From positions 1-16,730 of the forward strand of contig JAISBK010000195.1 in assembly GCA_031266255.1 (NCBI GenBank): a stretch of DNA of 16,730 nucleotides, read 5' to 3'. The position numbers were made by a program, and so were the translations under genes. Positions 1-7,035 of this stretch are shown here, piece after piece. The DNA is from Treponema sp. GTDB lineage: Bacteria > Spirochaetota > Spirochaetia > Treponematales > Breznakiellaceae. The first letter of the stretch is position 1, and every line of letters starts with the position of its first letter. Under the pieces are notes generated by a model. That model was not told the origin of the DNA and ran no database searches. It saw only the letters and a list, made by a program, of their open reading frames with translations.

Positions 1-361
1 GTCTGCTGCCCCCTTTTTGCCCACCCCCGTGCCGGTGGACTTTCATCGTCGTACGGTCGATGATCACTTCGTTAAATACTATCCCTTCCTCCTTCTGCAG
101 ACTTAACAGGACCTTCGCCCATAACCCCCTCCTGCTCCCCCGGGAAAACCGGTCATAGATCACATGCCAATACCCGTATGCTTCCGGCAAATCCCGCCAG
201 GGACAGCCGGTCCTCAGTATATATAGAATCCCGCAAAATACCGGGTAAGGAGATACTTTGGGCGCTCTCCCTTTCCAGATGTAATTCCCTTCGATGATGG
301 GCAAAATCTTCTGATTAAACAGTTCTTCGCTTATGGGATACAAACGCTTGGTCCCCTCCAT
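1..361 (-). CDS. IS5-family transposase, N-terminal part (runs off window)
   Basis: Reading the minus strand from the ATG at 361-359 gives about 120 residues without a stop up to the window edge. The segment has the DUF4096-type N-terminal domain of IS5-group transposases: ILRTGCPWRDLP at residues 48-59, then YGYWHVIYDRFSRGS. It reaches the start of the DDE catalytic core in the stretch IIDRTTMKVHRHGGG, where D102 fits the first catalytic aspartate. The C-terminal two thirds, with the second Asp and the Glu, lie outside the window, so intactness cannot be judged. A GGGGGAG ribosome-binding site sits about 5 bases before the ATG. The enzyme would cut and paste its own IS. The gene abuts other broken transposase DNA on its upstream side, so this IS probably landed in older mobile DNA. 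Confidence 0.88.
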   Translation of the reverse strand, partial: MEGTKRLYPISEELFNQKILPIIEGNYIWKGRAPKVSPYPVFCGILYILRTGCPWRDLPEAYGYWHVIYDRFSRGSRRGLWAKVLLSLQKEEGIVFNEVIIDRTTMKVHRHGGGQKGGSR

Positions 362-420
362 AATGCTCCCCCTGCCTGTATCCTATCCCCACCTGCCAAC
401 CTGTTGCTAACAGTGTCTAG
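1..420 (-). mobile_element. IS5-family insertion sequence, partial, upstream end
   Basis: This covers the partial transposase above plus its short 5' leader at 362 to about 420. The outer terminus cannot be fixed because the other end is outside the window. It should lie between about 365 and 422, because from about 430 upward the minus strand reads as a different (IS4-type) transposase. A CTAG-containing segment at about 417-420 is a candidate boundary, but no target duplication can be shown. Confidence 0.5.
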
Positions 421-429
421 GGTTTCCAA

Positions 430-570
430 TCACTGGTAACTTTCTTTTTCCTCTATCGGCCACACCTTTTTGCTCTCATGGCTTACCGATTTGTCCTTCG
501 CTTCCGACCGGTTATAGCTTGACTGGTCTAATACCCCCAGAACCAGCCTATCGCCGGTTACCGCCCAGTA
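430..570 (-). pseudogene. IS4-type transposase internal fragment, decayed
   Basis: The minus strand from 570 down to 430 reads about 46 residues, including GDRLVLGVLDQSSYNR and KVWPIEEKESYQ, and then TGA at 432-430. The PIEEKES(Y/F)(R/K)W block is typical of the mid-region of IS4-type DDE transposases. Here the expected Trp codon after ESY-Gln is TGA, and the same frame continues with Leu-Glu as the family does. The stop is therefore best read as a nonsense mutation. The fragment has no start, and its upstream frame closes at 580-582 inside the neighbouring repeat element. It is interrupted on one side by the element starting at 566 and on the other by the IS5-family sequence. Only a short piece survives, so the family assignment is moderately sure. 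Confidence 0.6.
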
Positions 571-626
571 ATTCCAAATTCAAACTGTAACTCCTTATAT
601 CATAATGAGTTATGAAAACGATATTT
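566..626 (+). repeat. Solo left end of a MITE-like/IS terminal repeat (copy 1)
   Basis: From CAGTAATTCC at 566 through GAAAACGATATTT, ending at 626, this stretch matches the left end of the complete small element at 9006-9130 with only a few substitutions. Similarity stops abruptly at 626. No matching right end was found nearby. It is either a truncated MITE copy or the left terminus of the IS that owns the transposase remnant further right. Its outer edge interrupts the IS4-type fragment. Confidence 0.75.
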
Positions 627-629
627 GGT

Positions 630-756
630 GGTGATCCACAAAGTATGATGAGGTAAAAAACAGCTACAGACTAATGAACGTAGTACATTATACTACAATG
701 AATTGGTTTTTCTTAGATTAGTACAAGGATCCTTCCGTCATACTTTGTGGATCACC
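630..756. repeat. 127-bp unit bounded by 19-bp perfect inverted repeats
   Basis: GGTGATCCACAAAGTATGA at 630-648 is repeated exactly in inverted orientation at 738-756. The interior is AT-rich and contains a small GTAGTA/TACTAC hairpin at about 680-696 and the palindrome AAGGATCCTT at about 725-734. The unit starts 3 bases after copy 1 of the MITE-like end stops, and it ends just before recognisable transposase coding sequence begins at about 765. It could be a second short non-autonomous element or a stem-forming IS end. Its identity is not known. Confidence 0.65.
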
Positions 757-1266
757 TCCCGAGGTGCAAGTAATGGGCGAAAATACAGAATAGCGGATTT
801 TGTTCTGGGAACCTTTGCGGTTTTCTATGTTCAGCATCCGTCGATGTTTAACTTCCAGGAGTCAATGGAACAACGAGAGAAACGGAACAACCTGCGGTTA
901 TTGTTTGGGATGGAAAAGATATCGGGGACTGACCAAATCAGGAATGTACTGGATGGGATAGAACCGGGTGGGTTGCATGGGGTGTTTGACAAGGCCCGTG
1001 AAGTAGGGCGGAATAGGGAGGGGGAAACACATACTCTGTATTATCACGAGATGGTAGTGGCGGCAGTGGTGAAGCCGGGCAAGCCTGAGGTGGTACTCCC
1101 GCTCATACCTGAGTTTATCCGGAACGAGGACGGGAAGGAGAAGCAGGATGGTGAGCGGAACGCGGCAAAACGGTGGATCAAGCAGGCAATGGAAAGGATG
1201 AAGCAGGGGAAGCGGATATACGCGGCATACCTGCCAGAAGGCCAATCACGCAATAATACCGCATGA
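703..1266 (+). pseudogene. DDE transposase remnant lacking catalytic core
   Basis: The frame is open for 187 codons, but only about residues 22-170 look like transposase. GRKYRIADFVLGTFAVFYVQ, HPSMFNF and NLRLLFGMEKI match the N-terminal domain of DDE transposases that carry a YYH...PEFI...DG.EKQD.E.NAAKRW block. That block is present here as YYHEMVVAAVV, LPLIPEFIRNEDGKEKQD and NAAKRWIKQ. In this family about 40 residues with the first catalytic Asp (an ALDGT-like motif) lie between the VFD segment and YYH. Here VFDKAREVGRNREGETH joins them directly, so that region is deleted. The frame then ends soon after NAAKRW, before the second Asp and the Glu. The first 20 codons run through the inverted repeat at 738-756 and are not native. 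Inference: it is inactive and its original start is lost. Confidence 0.8.
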
Positions 1267-1285
1267 GCTGGGGTTCCCCTTTTTT

Positions 1286-1702
1286 CTATAAAGCAGCATC
1301 CTGAGCTTTAATATATTTCGCCAGCTTGAAATCTTGAATCTTAATATGACTAACCAGCCAATCTCCAATGCTGGAACGGACTTCCTTGATTAGTTCCTCA
1401 GTAGGGCCTGACCATATCAAACGATGGGTTAAATCTCGAACCGTGCTTTTAAACCCATCATGATATTGTTTATGATTCGGATAATCGGGATACTTATATT
1501 TTTGTTGGATTTTTTCCTCATCAAAAAAATGTTTAATAGTATAGGAGTTCAAAAAATCCAGATTTTTCGTCAATTCTTCGCTTCCCTTTCCCACTTGGCA
1601 TGTATCCAACAGCTTATTGATTGCATCAAACAACTGTTTATGCTGCGTATCTATAACTTCATGCCCGGTTTCTAACGTACTATCCCAGCGATATGCCACC
1701 AT
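1286..1702 (-). CDS. Bacteriohemerythrin
   Basis: This is a 138-residue single-domain hemerythrin, a four-helix bundle that binds O2 at a non-haem di-iron centre. All seven expected ligands are visible. Counting from the upstream ATG at 1708, they are H23 in DTQHKQLFD, H60 and E64 in KHFFDEEK, H79 and H83 in NHKQYH, and H121 and D126 in SHIKIQD. The length is normal for the bacterial family (about 130-140) and there is no signal peptide, so it is cytoplasmic. I place the start at 1702 (MVAYRWD), because AGGAGG at 1715-1710 is 7 bases from that ATG but only 1 base from the ATG at 1708. The N-terminus also then matches the family's short pre-Trp leader. Likely roles are oxygen binding, sensing or delivery in a microaerobe or anaerobe. 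It lies 68 bp downstream of the NHL/VWA gene and may be separate from it. It is more AT-rich than the informational genes. Confidence 0.93.
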   Translation of the reverse strand: MVAYRWDSTLETGHEVIDTQHKQLFDAINKLLDTCQVGKGSEELTKNLDFLNSYTIKHFFDEEKIQQKYKYPDYPNHKQYHDGFKSTVRDLTHRLIWSGPTEELIKEVRSSIGDWLVSHIKIQDFKLAKYIKAQDAAL

Positions 1703-1709
1703 AAACATT

Positions 1710-1715
1710 CCTCCT
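1710..1715 (-). promoter_or_regulatory. Ribosome-binding site deciding the hemerythrin start
   Basis: AGGAGG on the minus strand has a 7-base spacer to the ATG at 1702-1700. The alternative ATG at 1708-1706 would leave a 1-base spacer and is disfavoured. Confidence 0.7.
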
Positions 1716-1770
1716 TCAAGGACTAGGATTCTACACTACTTCAATAATTACCCTATATAGCTTTCCCCTT

Positions 1771-3837
1771 TTATTCAAGGGGTGGAAAATATCCTGTACT
1801 ATCCCGACCTGAACGCTCTAACAGGTATACCTCCGCTTCTATGGGAAGGTATGCCCTGCCAAAATCAGTGGGTAACTGGGATCGGTAGCTGAGAATATAC
1901 GACCCGGTAGGATGAGAGGCGATACTTTCGATAACCTGTCCAATGCCTTCAGGCCGATAAAGGGATATAAGTTGTCCACCGGTCTGATCGCAAAGATACT
2001 GAAGAGCGTCATCCGCCGGATTTCCCCCAACCATAACCGCATGAAAGACAATACCGTTGTTCGCCAGATACGCAGCCAACTCCGAAAGGGTGTACTGTTC
2101 AAAGGCAAGATCCCCCATGCTTCCCGCTCCTACAAACACCACTGCCCGCTTCTTTTCACCAGGAAGCAGATCCGTAGCTGCAAGCCGCAGTCCCAAGTCA
2201 AAGCGCCATCGAGGGGTATAGGATGCCCCATTTCCCCGAGCGCTCTGGAGCCAATGCGCCTCATCAGCCTGTTCCTTGAGAGGCTGTTCACTAGCAGAAA
2301 TAAGGGAAACAATCCTGCCGTTGAGACTCCTCGTAATATCCCGGATTGCCGCGGCTAAATCATCTTGGAAGCCTACAGTCCGCTGGGATCGTTCTATAAG
2401 GATAGCTATATCGGCAGTTTCGGCTCGGTAGGCTGCACCCAAAAATTGTTGCTCCGCCACCGTATAACCTTTCTCGCTCAACAGAAAATTCCGACCGTCA
2501 AGCCCCAGAATAGGCCGCCGAAGCCGGTCTTGAACCGAAAGTTCCACGGTGATCTGGGGAAAGTTATCCGTCACCACCCGGTCTATCTGCACAAAAAGTC
2601 CTGCAGCCATATCAGCGAACCGGGTCATCACCGAGACCTCGTTTTCCTGGAAGTTAGCGGCTAATACATTACCGTTCTGATCCATGGCAGCCCCTACGAT
2701 CCGCATCTTGGAATTCCCCGCTACACCCATTTCTTGGATGACCGCAGAATTAGGATCAACCAGGAGAATTCGATTGGTATCCGCCACCAGAAGCCGGCCA
2801 TCAGGAAGAAACCGGAGACTTTCAGGGCCGGTCAAACCTTCCTGAATGAGAATACCCAGGTACGTTCCGTTCCGGTCAAATACATAGATCCGTTTTGCTA
2901 CGCTATCCGCTGCATACACCCTACCATTCCGAGCAGCAATACCTGTAGGAGAAAGAAAACCTGAAAAATCAGGGCTTTTAGTACCCAGAGAGAGGATAAA
3001 CCCCCCATCAGGATCAAACTTGGAAATCCGGCGGTTACCGTAATCCACTACATACAGATAACCCTCTTCATCTACCGTCAAATTCTGAGGACCCACAAAC
3101 ATCCCGTTTTCCTGGCCTTTGGATCCAATATAAGACTGCCATTCTCCATTACTGGTAAGTACGCTTACCCGTCCTCCCCGGTATTCCGAAAGGAAAAGCC
3201 TGCCGTCGTTTCCTCTCACGAGATCATAGGGTCGGTCGAAGCCATTGAGAGGACCCCGTTGACGCTGCCTGACAATACCATTTACGTCAAGCCGGACCAG
3301 TTCATTACTCCCATAAGCTACCACCCAAGCAGATCCATCATCTAAGGGTAAAACCGCAGTAGGCTGTTTAAAAATGGTTATGGTATCATACCGACCGGGA
3401 TACCGGCCTGCTGCTACATACCGGATACCATCCCCCAGAATAGTCAAGAGACTGCGCCGGTTCCGCACCGTTTCAATACGGCTACCGAGCAATAAGGCAT
3501 CATCTGAAGCAGGGCTGTATGCAGCGACGGCTAAACGCCACTGCCTGAGGGCGGTTTCTTCCATACCAGAGCGGTAATACGCCCGGCCCAACCAATCCAT
3601 GATCAGGGGATCCACCGGACGAAACGACAGGGCTTGCTCAAAAGAGAGGATTGCTTCGTTAAAGGCAAAACGATTATACGCCTGGACTCCCAACCGGAAT
3701 TCCTCCCGGGCATAGAGGGTGTTCAAATCTGTACCACCCAAGCCCTCTTGAGCCTCAAGCATCAACGACGAAACAAATAACAAAAAGCACAGACAAATCA
3801 TCCCTCCGGAGTTCAGGATGATTTTCAATCGTTGCAT
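1771..3837 (-). CDS. Exported TPR / NHL-propeller / VWA-like protein
   Basis: This protein has 688 residues from the ATG at 3837. A signal peptide covers residues 1-29: MQRLK, then the hydrophobic ICLCFLLFVSSLM, with a likely cut after LEA. Two TPR-like helical pairs follow at about 45-110 (AYNRFAFNEAILSFEQAL, WLGRAYYRSGMEETALRQW). At about 135-390 is a series of NHL-type beta-propeller repeats with recurring DG and LYVVDYGNRRISKFDPDG patterns. Residues from about 426 to 660 resemble a VWA fold. A VWA domain carries a DxSxS metal site, but here the first strand ends ILIERSQR, giving E482, S484 and R486, so the metal site is probably lost. The start is set by AGGAGG at 3849-3844 and by the TGATG overlap with the upstream TPR gene. 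A longer frame reaching 3969 lacks support. I infer a periplasmic scaffold or sensor. The substrate is unknown. Confidence 0.85.
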   Translation of the reverse strand: MQRLKIILNSGGMICLCFLLFVSSLMLEAQEGLGGTDLNTLYAREEFRLGVQAYNRFAFNEAILSFEQALSFRPVDPLIMDWLGRAYYRSGMEETALRQWRLAVAAYSPASDDALLLGSRIETVRNRRSLLTILGDGIRYVAAGRYPGRYDTITIFKQPTAVLPLDDGSAWVVAYGSNELVRLDVNGIVRQRQRGPLNGFDRPYDLVRGNDGRLFLSEYRGGRVSVLTSNGEWQSYIGSKGQENGMFVGPQNLTVDEEGYLYVVDYGNRRISKFDPDGGFILSLGTKSPDFSGFLSPTGIAARNGRVYAADSVAKRIYVFDRNGTYLGILIQEGLTGPESLRFLPDGRLLVADTNRILLVDPNSAVIQEMGVAGNSKMRIVGAAMDQNGNVLAANFQENEVSVMTRFADMAAGLFVQIDRVVTDNFPQITVELSVQDRLRRPILGLDGRNFLLSEKGYTVAEQQFLGAAYRAETADIAILIERSQRTVGFQDDLAAAIRDITRSLNGRIVSLISASEQPLKEQADEAHWLQSARGNGASYTPRWRFDLGLRLAATDLLPGEKKRAVVFVGAGSMGDLAFEQYTLSELAAYLANNGIVFHAVMVGGNPADDALQYLCDQTGGQLISLYRPEGIGQVIESIASHPTGSYILSYRSQLPTDFGRAYLPIEAEVYLLERSGRDSTGYFPPLE

Positions 3838-4547
3838 CAACTTCCTCCTGCAACGATCCGTATATGATTCCGTATCTCTTTTTGCTGGGATGCCAAGGTA
3901 GCTATACCCAAGGCTCGGCGCAGCCAGTTTCTCGCCTCTGCGGCATCTCCATTCTTGAAATATGCCCATCCCAGAGAATCAAGATACGCGGCATTCTCAG
4001 GATTAAGATCCACTGCTTTTTTACAAAATATCAGCCCTTGTTGCACATTCATGGCGGTATCTGCCAAGATATACCCTAGGCCATTCATGGCAGTGCTATT
4101 GTTATTATCTAATTGCAGGGCTTTAGCATACAACTCTACTGCTTTTCGATACTGTTGCTCGGAACAGGCTGAATAAGCTAGGATAGTATAGAGCTGTACT
4201 GATTCAAATCCGATTTCTGATAGACGGCCAAGTTCAAATTCTGCCATTTTTGTCCGTTCAGTAATGACATAAATATACGCTAAGGTCAAACGGCATTGAT
4301 ATACCCTAAGGACATTCGATTCTGCATTTACCACTTGCTCCAGATAGAGGAGAGCATCATCAAAGCGCCCGAGTTTGGTATAGCAAAGCCCCAAATAATA
4401 AGCAAGTTCACTTGTAACCTTGGAATCCTCCTCATTCGTATCGGTATGTAACTGCAGAAATACCCGTAACGCCATATCCCATCGTTTCAGATTAAAAAGC
4501 CGGATTCCTTCTTGTAGTGTTTCCGTAAGCGTTTCCGTCATTATCAT
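3837..4547 (-). CDS. Tetratricopeptide-repeat protein
   Basis: This is a 236-residue protein made almost entirely of TPR helical pairs; I count about six. The clearest are SELAYYLGLCYTKLGRFDDA, VQLYTILAYSACSEQQYRKA and LDSLGWAYFKNGDAAEARNW. There is no signal peptide or membrane segment, so it should be a cytoplasmic interaction scaffold. I use the ATG at 4547 because GAGGGG lies 6 bases upstream. The ATG at 4589 has no comparable site and would add only a weak leader. Its TGA stop shares one base with the ATG of the exported NHL/VWA gene, so translation of the two is probably coupled and their products may act together. A candidate promoter lies at 4650-4621. The partner is unknown. Confidence 0.85.
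   Translation of the reverse strand: MIMTETLTETLQEGIRLFNLKRWDMALRVFLQLHTDTNEEDSKVTSELAYYLGLCYTKLGRFDDALLYLEQVVNAESNVLRVYQCRLTLAYIYVITERTKMAEFELGRLSEIGFESVQLYTILAYSACSEQQYRKAVELYAKALQLDNNNSTAMNGLGYILADTAMNVQQGLIFCKKAVDLNPENAAYLDSLGWAYFKNGDAAEARNWLRRALGIATLASQQKEIRNHIRIVAGGS
3844..3849 (-). promoter_or_regulatory. Ribosome-binding site inside the TPR gene end
   Basis: A perfect AGGAGG with a 6-base spacer to the ATG at 3837-3835 lies within the last codons of the TPR gene. It fixes the NHL/VWA start and supports coupled translation. Confidence 0.75.
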
Positions 4548-4620
4548 AGAGAACCCCTCAATTAAATTTATCACCCTAAGCGCTAACATGATAAGGAATC
4601 ATCTCTCTGACACCCTATCC

Positions 4621-4650
4621 TTAATAAAGCGCTTGAAACCTCAATTTCAA
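4621..4650 (-). promoter_or_regulatory. Candidate sigma70 promoter with overlapping palindrome
   Basis: On the minus strand TTGAAA (4650-4645) and TATTAA (4626-4621) are separated by 18 bases in the gap between surE and the TPR gene. The -35 box is one arm of the inverted repeat TTGAAA-N6-TTTCAA (4633-4650), a possible operator. This would let the TPR and NHL/VWA pair be transcribed apart from galK-surE. It rests on consensus matching only. Confidence 0.4.
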
Positions 4651-4711
4651 AAACGATTCCTCTATTTATTATCTACAAAATAGGAAATTTCTTTACTAAA
4701 ATCTGAGGGAG

Positions 4712-5488
4712 TTACCCTTGTTTTTTGAGGGAACGGAGCGCCACCGCGGTATATTCAGGGGCACCAGGACAAAGCTCCCGGCTTACCACAGGATGTACGA
4801 AGACCGGACTTACCGAAACGTAGTTTCGGGAAACCGCATCCCAATCTGAACCTGTTTCTGGTTCAGTCCATATCGATCCGCCATTGATAAAACAGTATTT
4901 CCTACCACCAGGAACATCAAAGATCGATATGCGATCGTGGTACATCCGCAGGGAAGGAAAAGTAGTCAACATACCTTCAGGTTTTCCCGGGGTGTTGGGG
5001 AGGTTTACATTAATAAAGGTATCTGCCTTCCATAAAGCTTGCAATTCCTCAAGATGGTCCACCACAAAGGACACTGCCTCCTCCCAATAAAAAGTACCCT
5101 CCCCTGCTAGAGAAAGGGCTATGGAAGGAAGACCATAAAGGCTCCCCTGCCGGGCTGCTGCGGCAGTACCGGAATAGATAATATCGGTTCCTATATTAGC
5201 CCCTTTATTAATACCCGATACCACCAGGTCAGGTTTAATTGAAAGACCTCCCAGGATGGCCATCATAACACAATCCGCCGGAGTTCCTGAACAAACCCAG
5301 GTATCTACTCCCCGAGGAGTTAGACAAAGGGGGGCTTTTAAAAAAGATATACTGTGGGAAACCCCAGAGCAGTCTGAATCCGGTGCTAAGACCCAAATAC
5401 GGTGTCTACCCTGGGCGCGCAAAGCCACTGCCAAAAGAAGCAGACCTTCTCCTGTTATACCATCATCGTTGGTTACCAGTATATTCAT
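4712..5488 (-). CDS. surE: 5'/3'-nucleotidase SurE
   Basis: SurE is a metal-dependent phosphatase that removes phosphate from nucleoside 5'- and 3'-monophosphates in the cytoplasm. This 258-residue protein has normal family length. It begins with the signature MNILVTNDDGI, containing metal ligands D8 and D9. It has the third ligand region DCSGVSHSISF (S41) and the block VVSGINKGANIGTD with N94, followed by IYSGTAAAARQG. The start ATG has a GGAG site 4 bases upstream. It begins 18 bp after the galK stop, so the two are probably cotranscribed. Upstream galK and downstream TPR/NHL genes share its strand. No missing motif was seen. The galactokinase neighbour may be lineage synteny rather than a shared pathway. 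Confidence 0.95.
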   Translation of the reverse strand: MNILVTNDDGITGEGLLLLAVALRAQGRHRIWVLAPDSDCSGVSHSISFLKAPLCLTPRGVDTWVCSGTPADCVMMAILGGLSIKPDLVVSGINKGANIGTDIIYSGTAAAARQGSLYGLPSIALSLAGEGTFYWEEAVSFVVDHLEELQALWKADTFINVNLPNTPGKPEGMLTTFPSLRMYHDRISIFDVPGGRKYCFINGGSIWTEPETGSDWDAVSRNYVSVSPVFVHPVVSRELCPGAPEYTAVALRSLKKQG

Positions 5489-5506
5489 AAAACTCCAAGT
5501 AATACA

Positions 5507-6670
5507 TCAAGCCGGTACAAGCCGGGTTCCGGTAGCAGGCTTAATTTGGTACAATACCGGATGGAACCCGAAGATCCGTTCGTAGTCTTCAATCCGCCGC
5601 TGGTATTCTTCAATAGCATCTTCTTTAATAATCGTATAGGTACACCCCCCAAAACCCCGACCAGTCATTCGGGAACCCAGGACACCCTCTATTTCTTGGG
5701 CCCGTTTCACCAGCCAATCAATCTCAGGACAAGACACCTCATACAAATCCCGAAGGCTCTCGTGGGAATGAAGTATAACCTTGGAAAGGGCCACAAGATC
5801 CATCTTAGTAAGGGCCTCTTCTGCATCGTAGACCCGCCTCAGTTCCTGGACAATATGCATACTGCGCCGCCTGATTTCTTCGGGGAGATCCCCCATGGAT
5901 TCAACCAGATCAGCGGTAACAAAATCTCGTAAGCTTGCCCCCTCTTTTTTCTGAGCGAGCAGGGCAAGGCCCTTCTTTATATCATGCTGACGCTCTTTAA
6001 GTTCATCTTCCATCCCTATGCGGGGCACTCGGGAATCCATGATGAGGATCTTATACTCAGAAATGCTCGATTTAATCCGGTTTACCTCTAGGGTTGTTTC
6101 ATCAACGATGAGAAACTCATCCTGCCGTGCCGCAAGCGCGATGACATAATCAATGGGGTTGGTATGTTCCTCAAAGAAGAACTCATTAGAAAGGATAAGC
6201 TGGTCTAACAGGTCGTCATCGCTCATATCAACCTTGAAAAATCCCCGGAGGGCCGAAGCCGCGGCTACCTCTATGGCTGATGAAGAAGCCAGTCCAATGT
6301 GCTGAGGAATATCCCCCACCAGGGTAAAATTAAGCCCCTTAACCGGATACCCCATATTCGCAAATATATGGATCGCCACCTTGATATAATTAGCCCAGCG
6401 ATCTTCCCGTTTATACTTAAGATTAACCAGGGTAGTGCGTTTCCGTTCCCCCAGATCAGCAGCATAAAACCTAAGGGAACTATCCTTCCGAGGGCTCACC
6501 GCAACACGGATATACCGGTCAATTGCCGAAGAGAGAAATAATCCGGCCTTTGGCTCACCATGCTCACCAAGGTAATGAACCCTGCCGGGCGCTTCGGCAA
6601 TGACAATAGGTTCGGATCGGTCGGCGTCTAACTCGTATTCCTTACGGTGGATGTGGCCGAGGTCCAACAT
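5507..6670 (-). CDS. galK: Galactokinase-like GHMP kinase, divergent
   Basis: This 387-residue protein has the length and order of galactokinase, which phosphorylates galactose at C1 using ATP. Motif 1 reads PGRVHYLGEHGEP (residues 28-40), keeping the catalytic-type R30 and the sugar-contact pair E36-H37. The usual TDY that follows GEH is replaced by GEP, so the Asp that contacts galactose is Glu39. Motif 2, the ATP phosphate loop, reads IGLASSSAIE (125-134). The catalytic base region NPIDYV retains D174. Motif 3 reads GSRMTGRGFGGC near the C-terminus. The start ATG follows GGAGAGGG with a 9-base spacer. It is the first gene of the minus-strand series and is divergent from the DUF1015 gene. 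No other Leloir-pathway gene is present here. The family is sure; the exact sugar is not. Confidence 0.82.
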   Translation of the reverse strand: MLDLGHIHRKEYELDADRSEPIVIAEAPGRVHYLGEHGEPKAGLFLSSAIDRYIRVAVSPRKDSSLRFYAADLGERKRTTLVNLKYKREDRWANYIKVAIHIFANMGYPVKGLNFTLVGDIPQHIGLASSSAIEVAAASALRGFFKVDMSDDDLLDQLILSNEFFFEEHTNPIDYVIALAARQDEFLIVDETTLEVNRIKSSISEYKILIMDSRVPRIGMEDELKERQHDIKKGLALLAQKKEGASLRDFVTADLVESMGDLPEEIRRRSMHIVQELRRVYDAEEALTKMDLVALSKVILHSHESLRDLYEVSCPEIDWLVKRAQEIEGVLGSRMTGRGFGGCTYTIIKEDAIEEYQRRIEDYERIFGFHPVLYQIKPATGTRLVPA

Positions 6671-7035
6671 GTATTAAAACCCTCTCCAATTTTTTTATGT
6701 ATTTGGCTCATTTTTTATAATACCTACTATAAATAAGCTCTGTTACTTTAATACTACTAGAAAAACTTTGTCTTATTCAACTACAATTATACAAATACTG
6801 TATAATTTAACAGAAATATAGCTAATAGCTCCGTAAAATTACGAATGAACATCTCTATAAACCATAGACCATACCTATAGTTACATATAAAGCCGTGTCT
6901 GCTCATTTCTTATACAGCTGAGCGTCCTCATGGTTATTTCGGTGACATGTTTCGTATTTTTCATGGGGCAATGGGGGGAGTTGCAAGGATGTTCACTCCA
7001 GGATATGATACCAGCATCATTTAAGGAGGAGTTTC
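6671..7035. other. AT-rich divergent intergenic region, no gene seen
   Basis: These 365 bases separate divergent galK and the DUF1015 gene and must hold both promoters. On the plus strand TATAAT at 6801-6806 has a weak TTCAAC at 6776-6781 (19-base spacer), which would give a leader of over 220 bases. On the minus strand TTGAAT and TAGTAT with an 18-base spacer lie at about 6736-6779. The section after about 6895 is less AT-rich and could be leader RNA. No convincing riboswitch, terminator or conserved small ORF was recognised. Confidence 0.5.
7024..7029 (+). promoter_or_regulatory. Ribosome-binding site supporting a TTG start
   Basis: A perfect AGGAGG lies 6 bases before the TTG at 7036-7038. 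It sets the DUF1015 start at a non-ATG codon. Confidence 0.8.

Noticed and set aside
898..1245. 115-codon minus-strand open frame
   Set aside because: It is antisense to the transposase remnant, with cysteine/leucine/proline-rich content and no recognisable motif; it is a shadow frame.
1267..1285. GGGGTTCCCC followed by six T as an intrinsic terminator
   Set aside because: The stem can be only 3-4 pairs with a tiny loop, too weak to call.
1764..1785. CCCCTT-N6-AAGGGG hairpin at the NHL/VWA stop codon
   Set aside because: It overlaps the stop codon and has no T-run downstream in the direction of transcription.
1912..2358. 148-codon plus-strand open frame
   Set aside because: It lies wholly opposite the NHL/VWA gene, whose domains and coupled start are convincing; no motif was seen.
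3838..3969. 44-residue N-terminal extension of the NHL/VWA gene
   Set aside because: It overlaps the conserved TPR end of the upstream gene, has no ribosome-binding site, and would bury the signal peptide.
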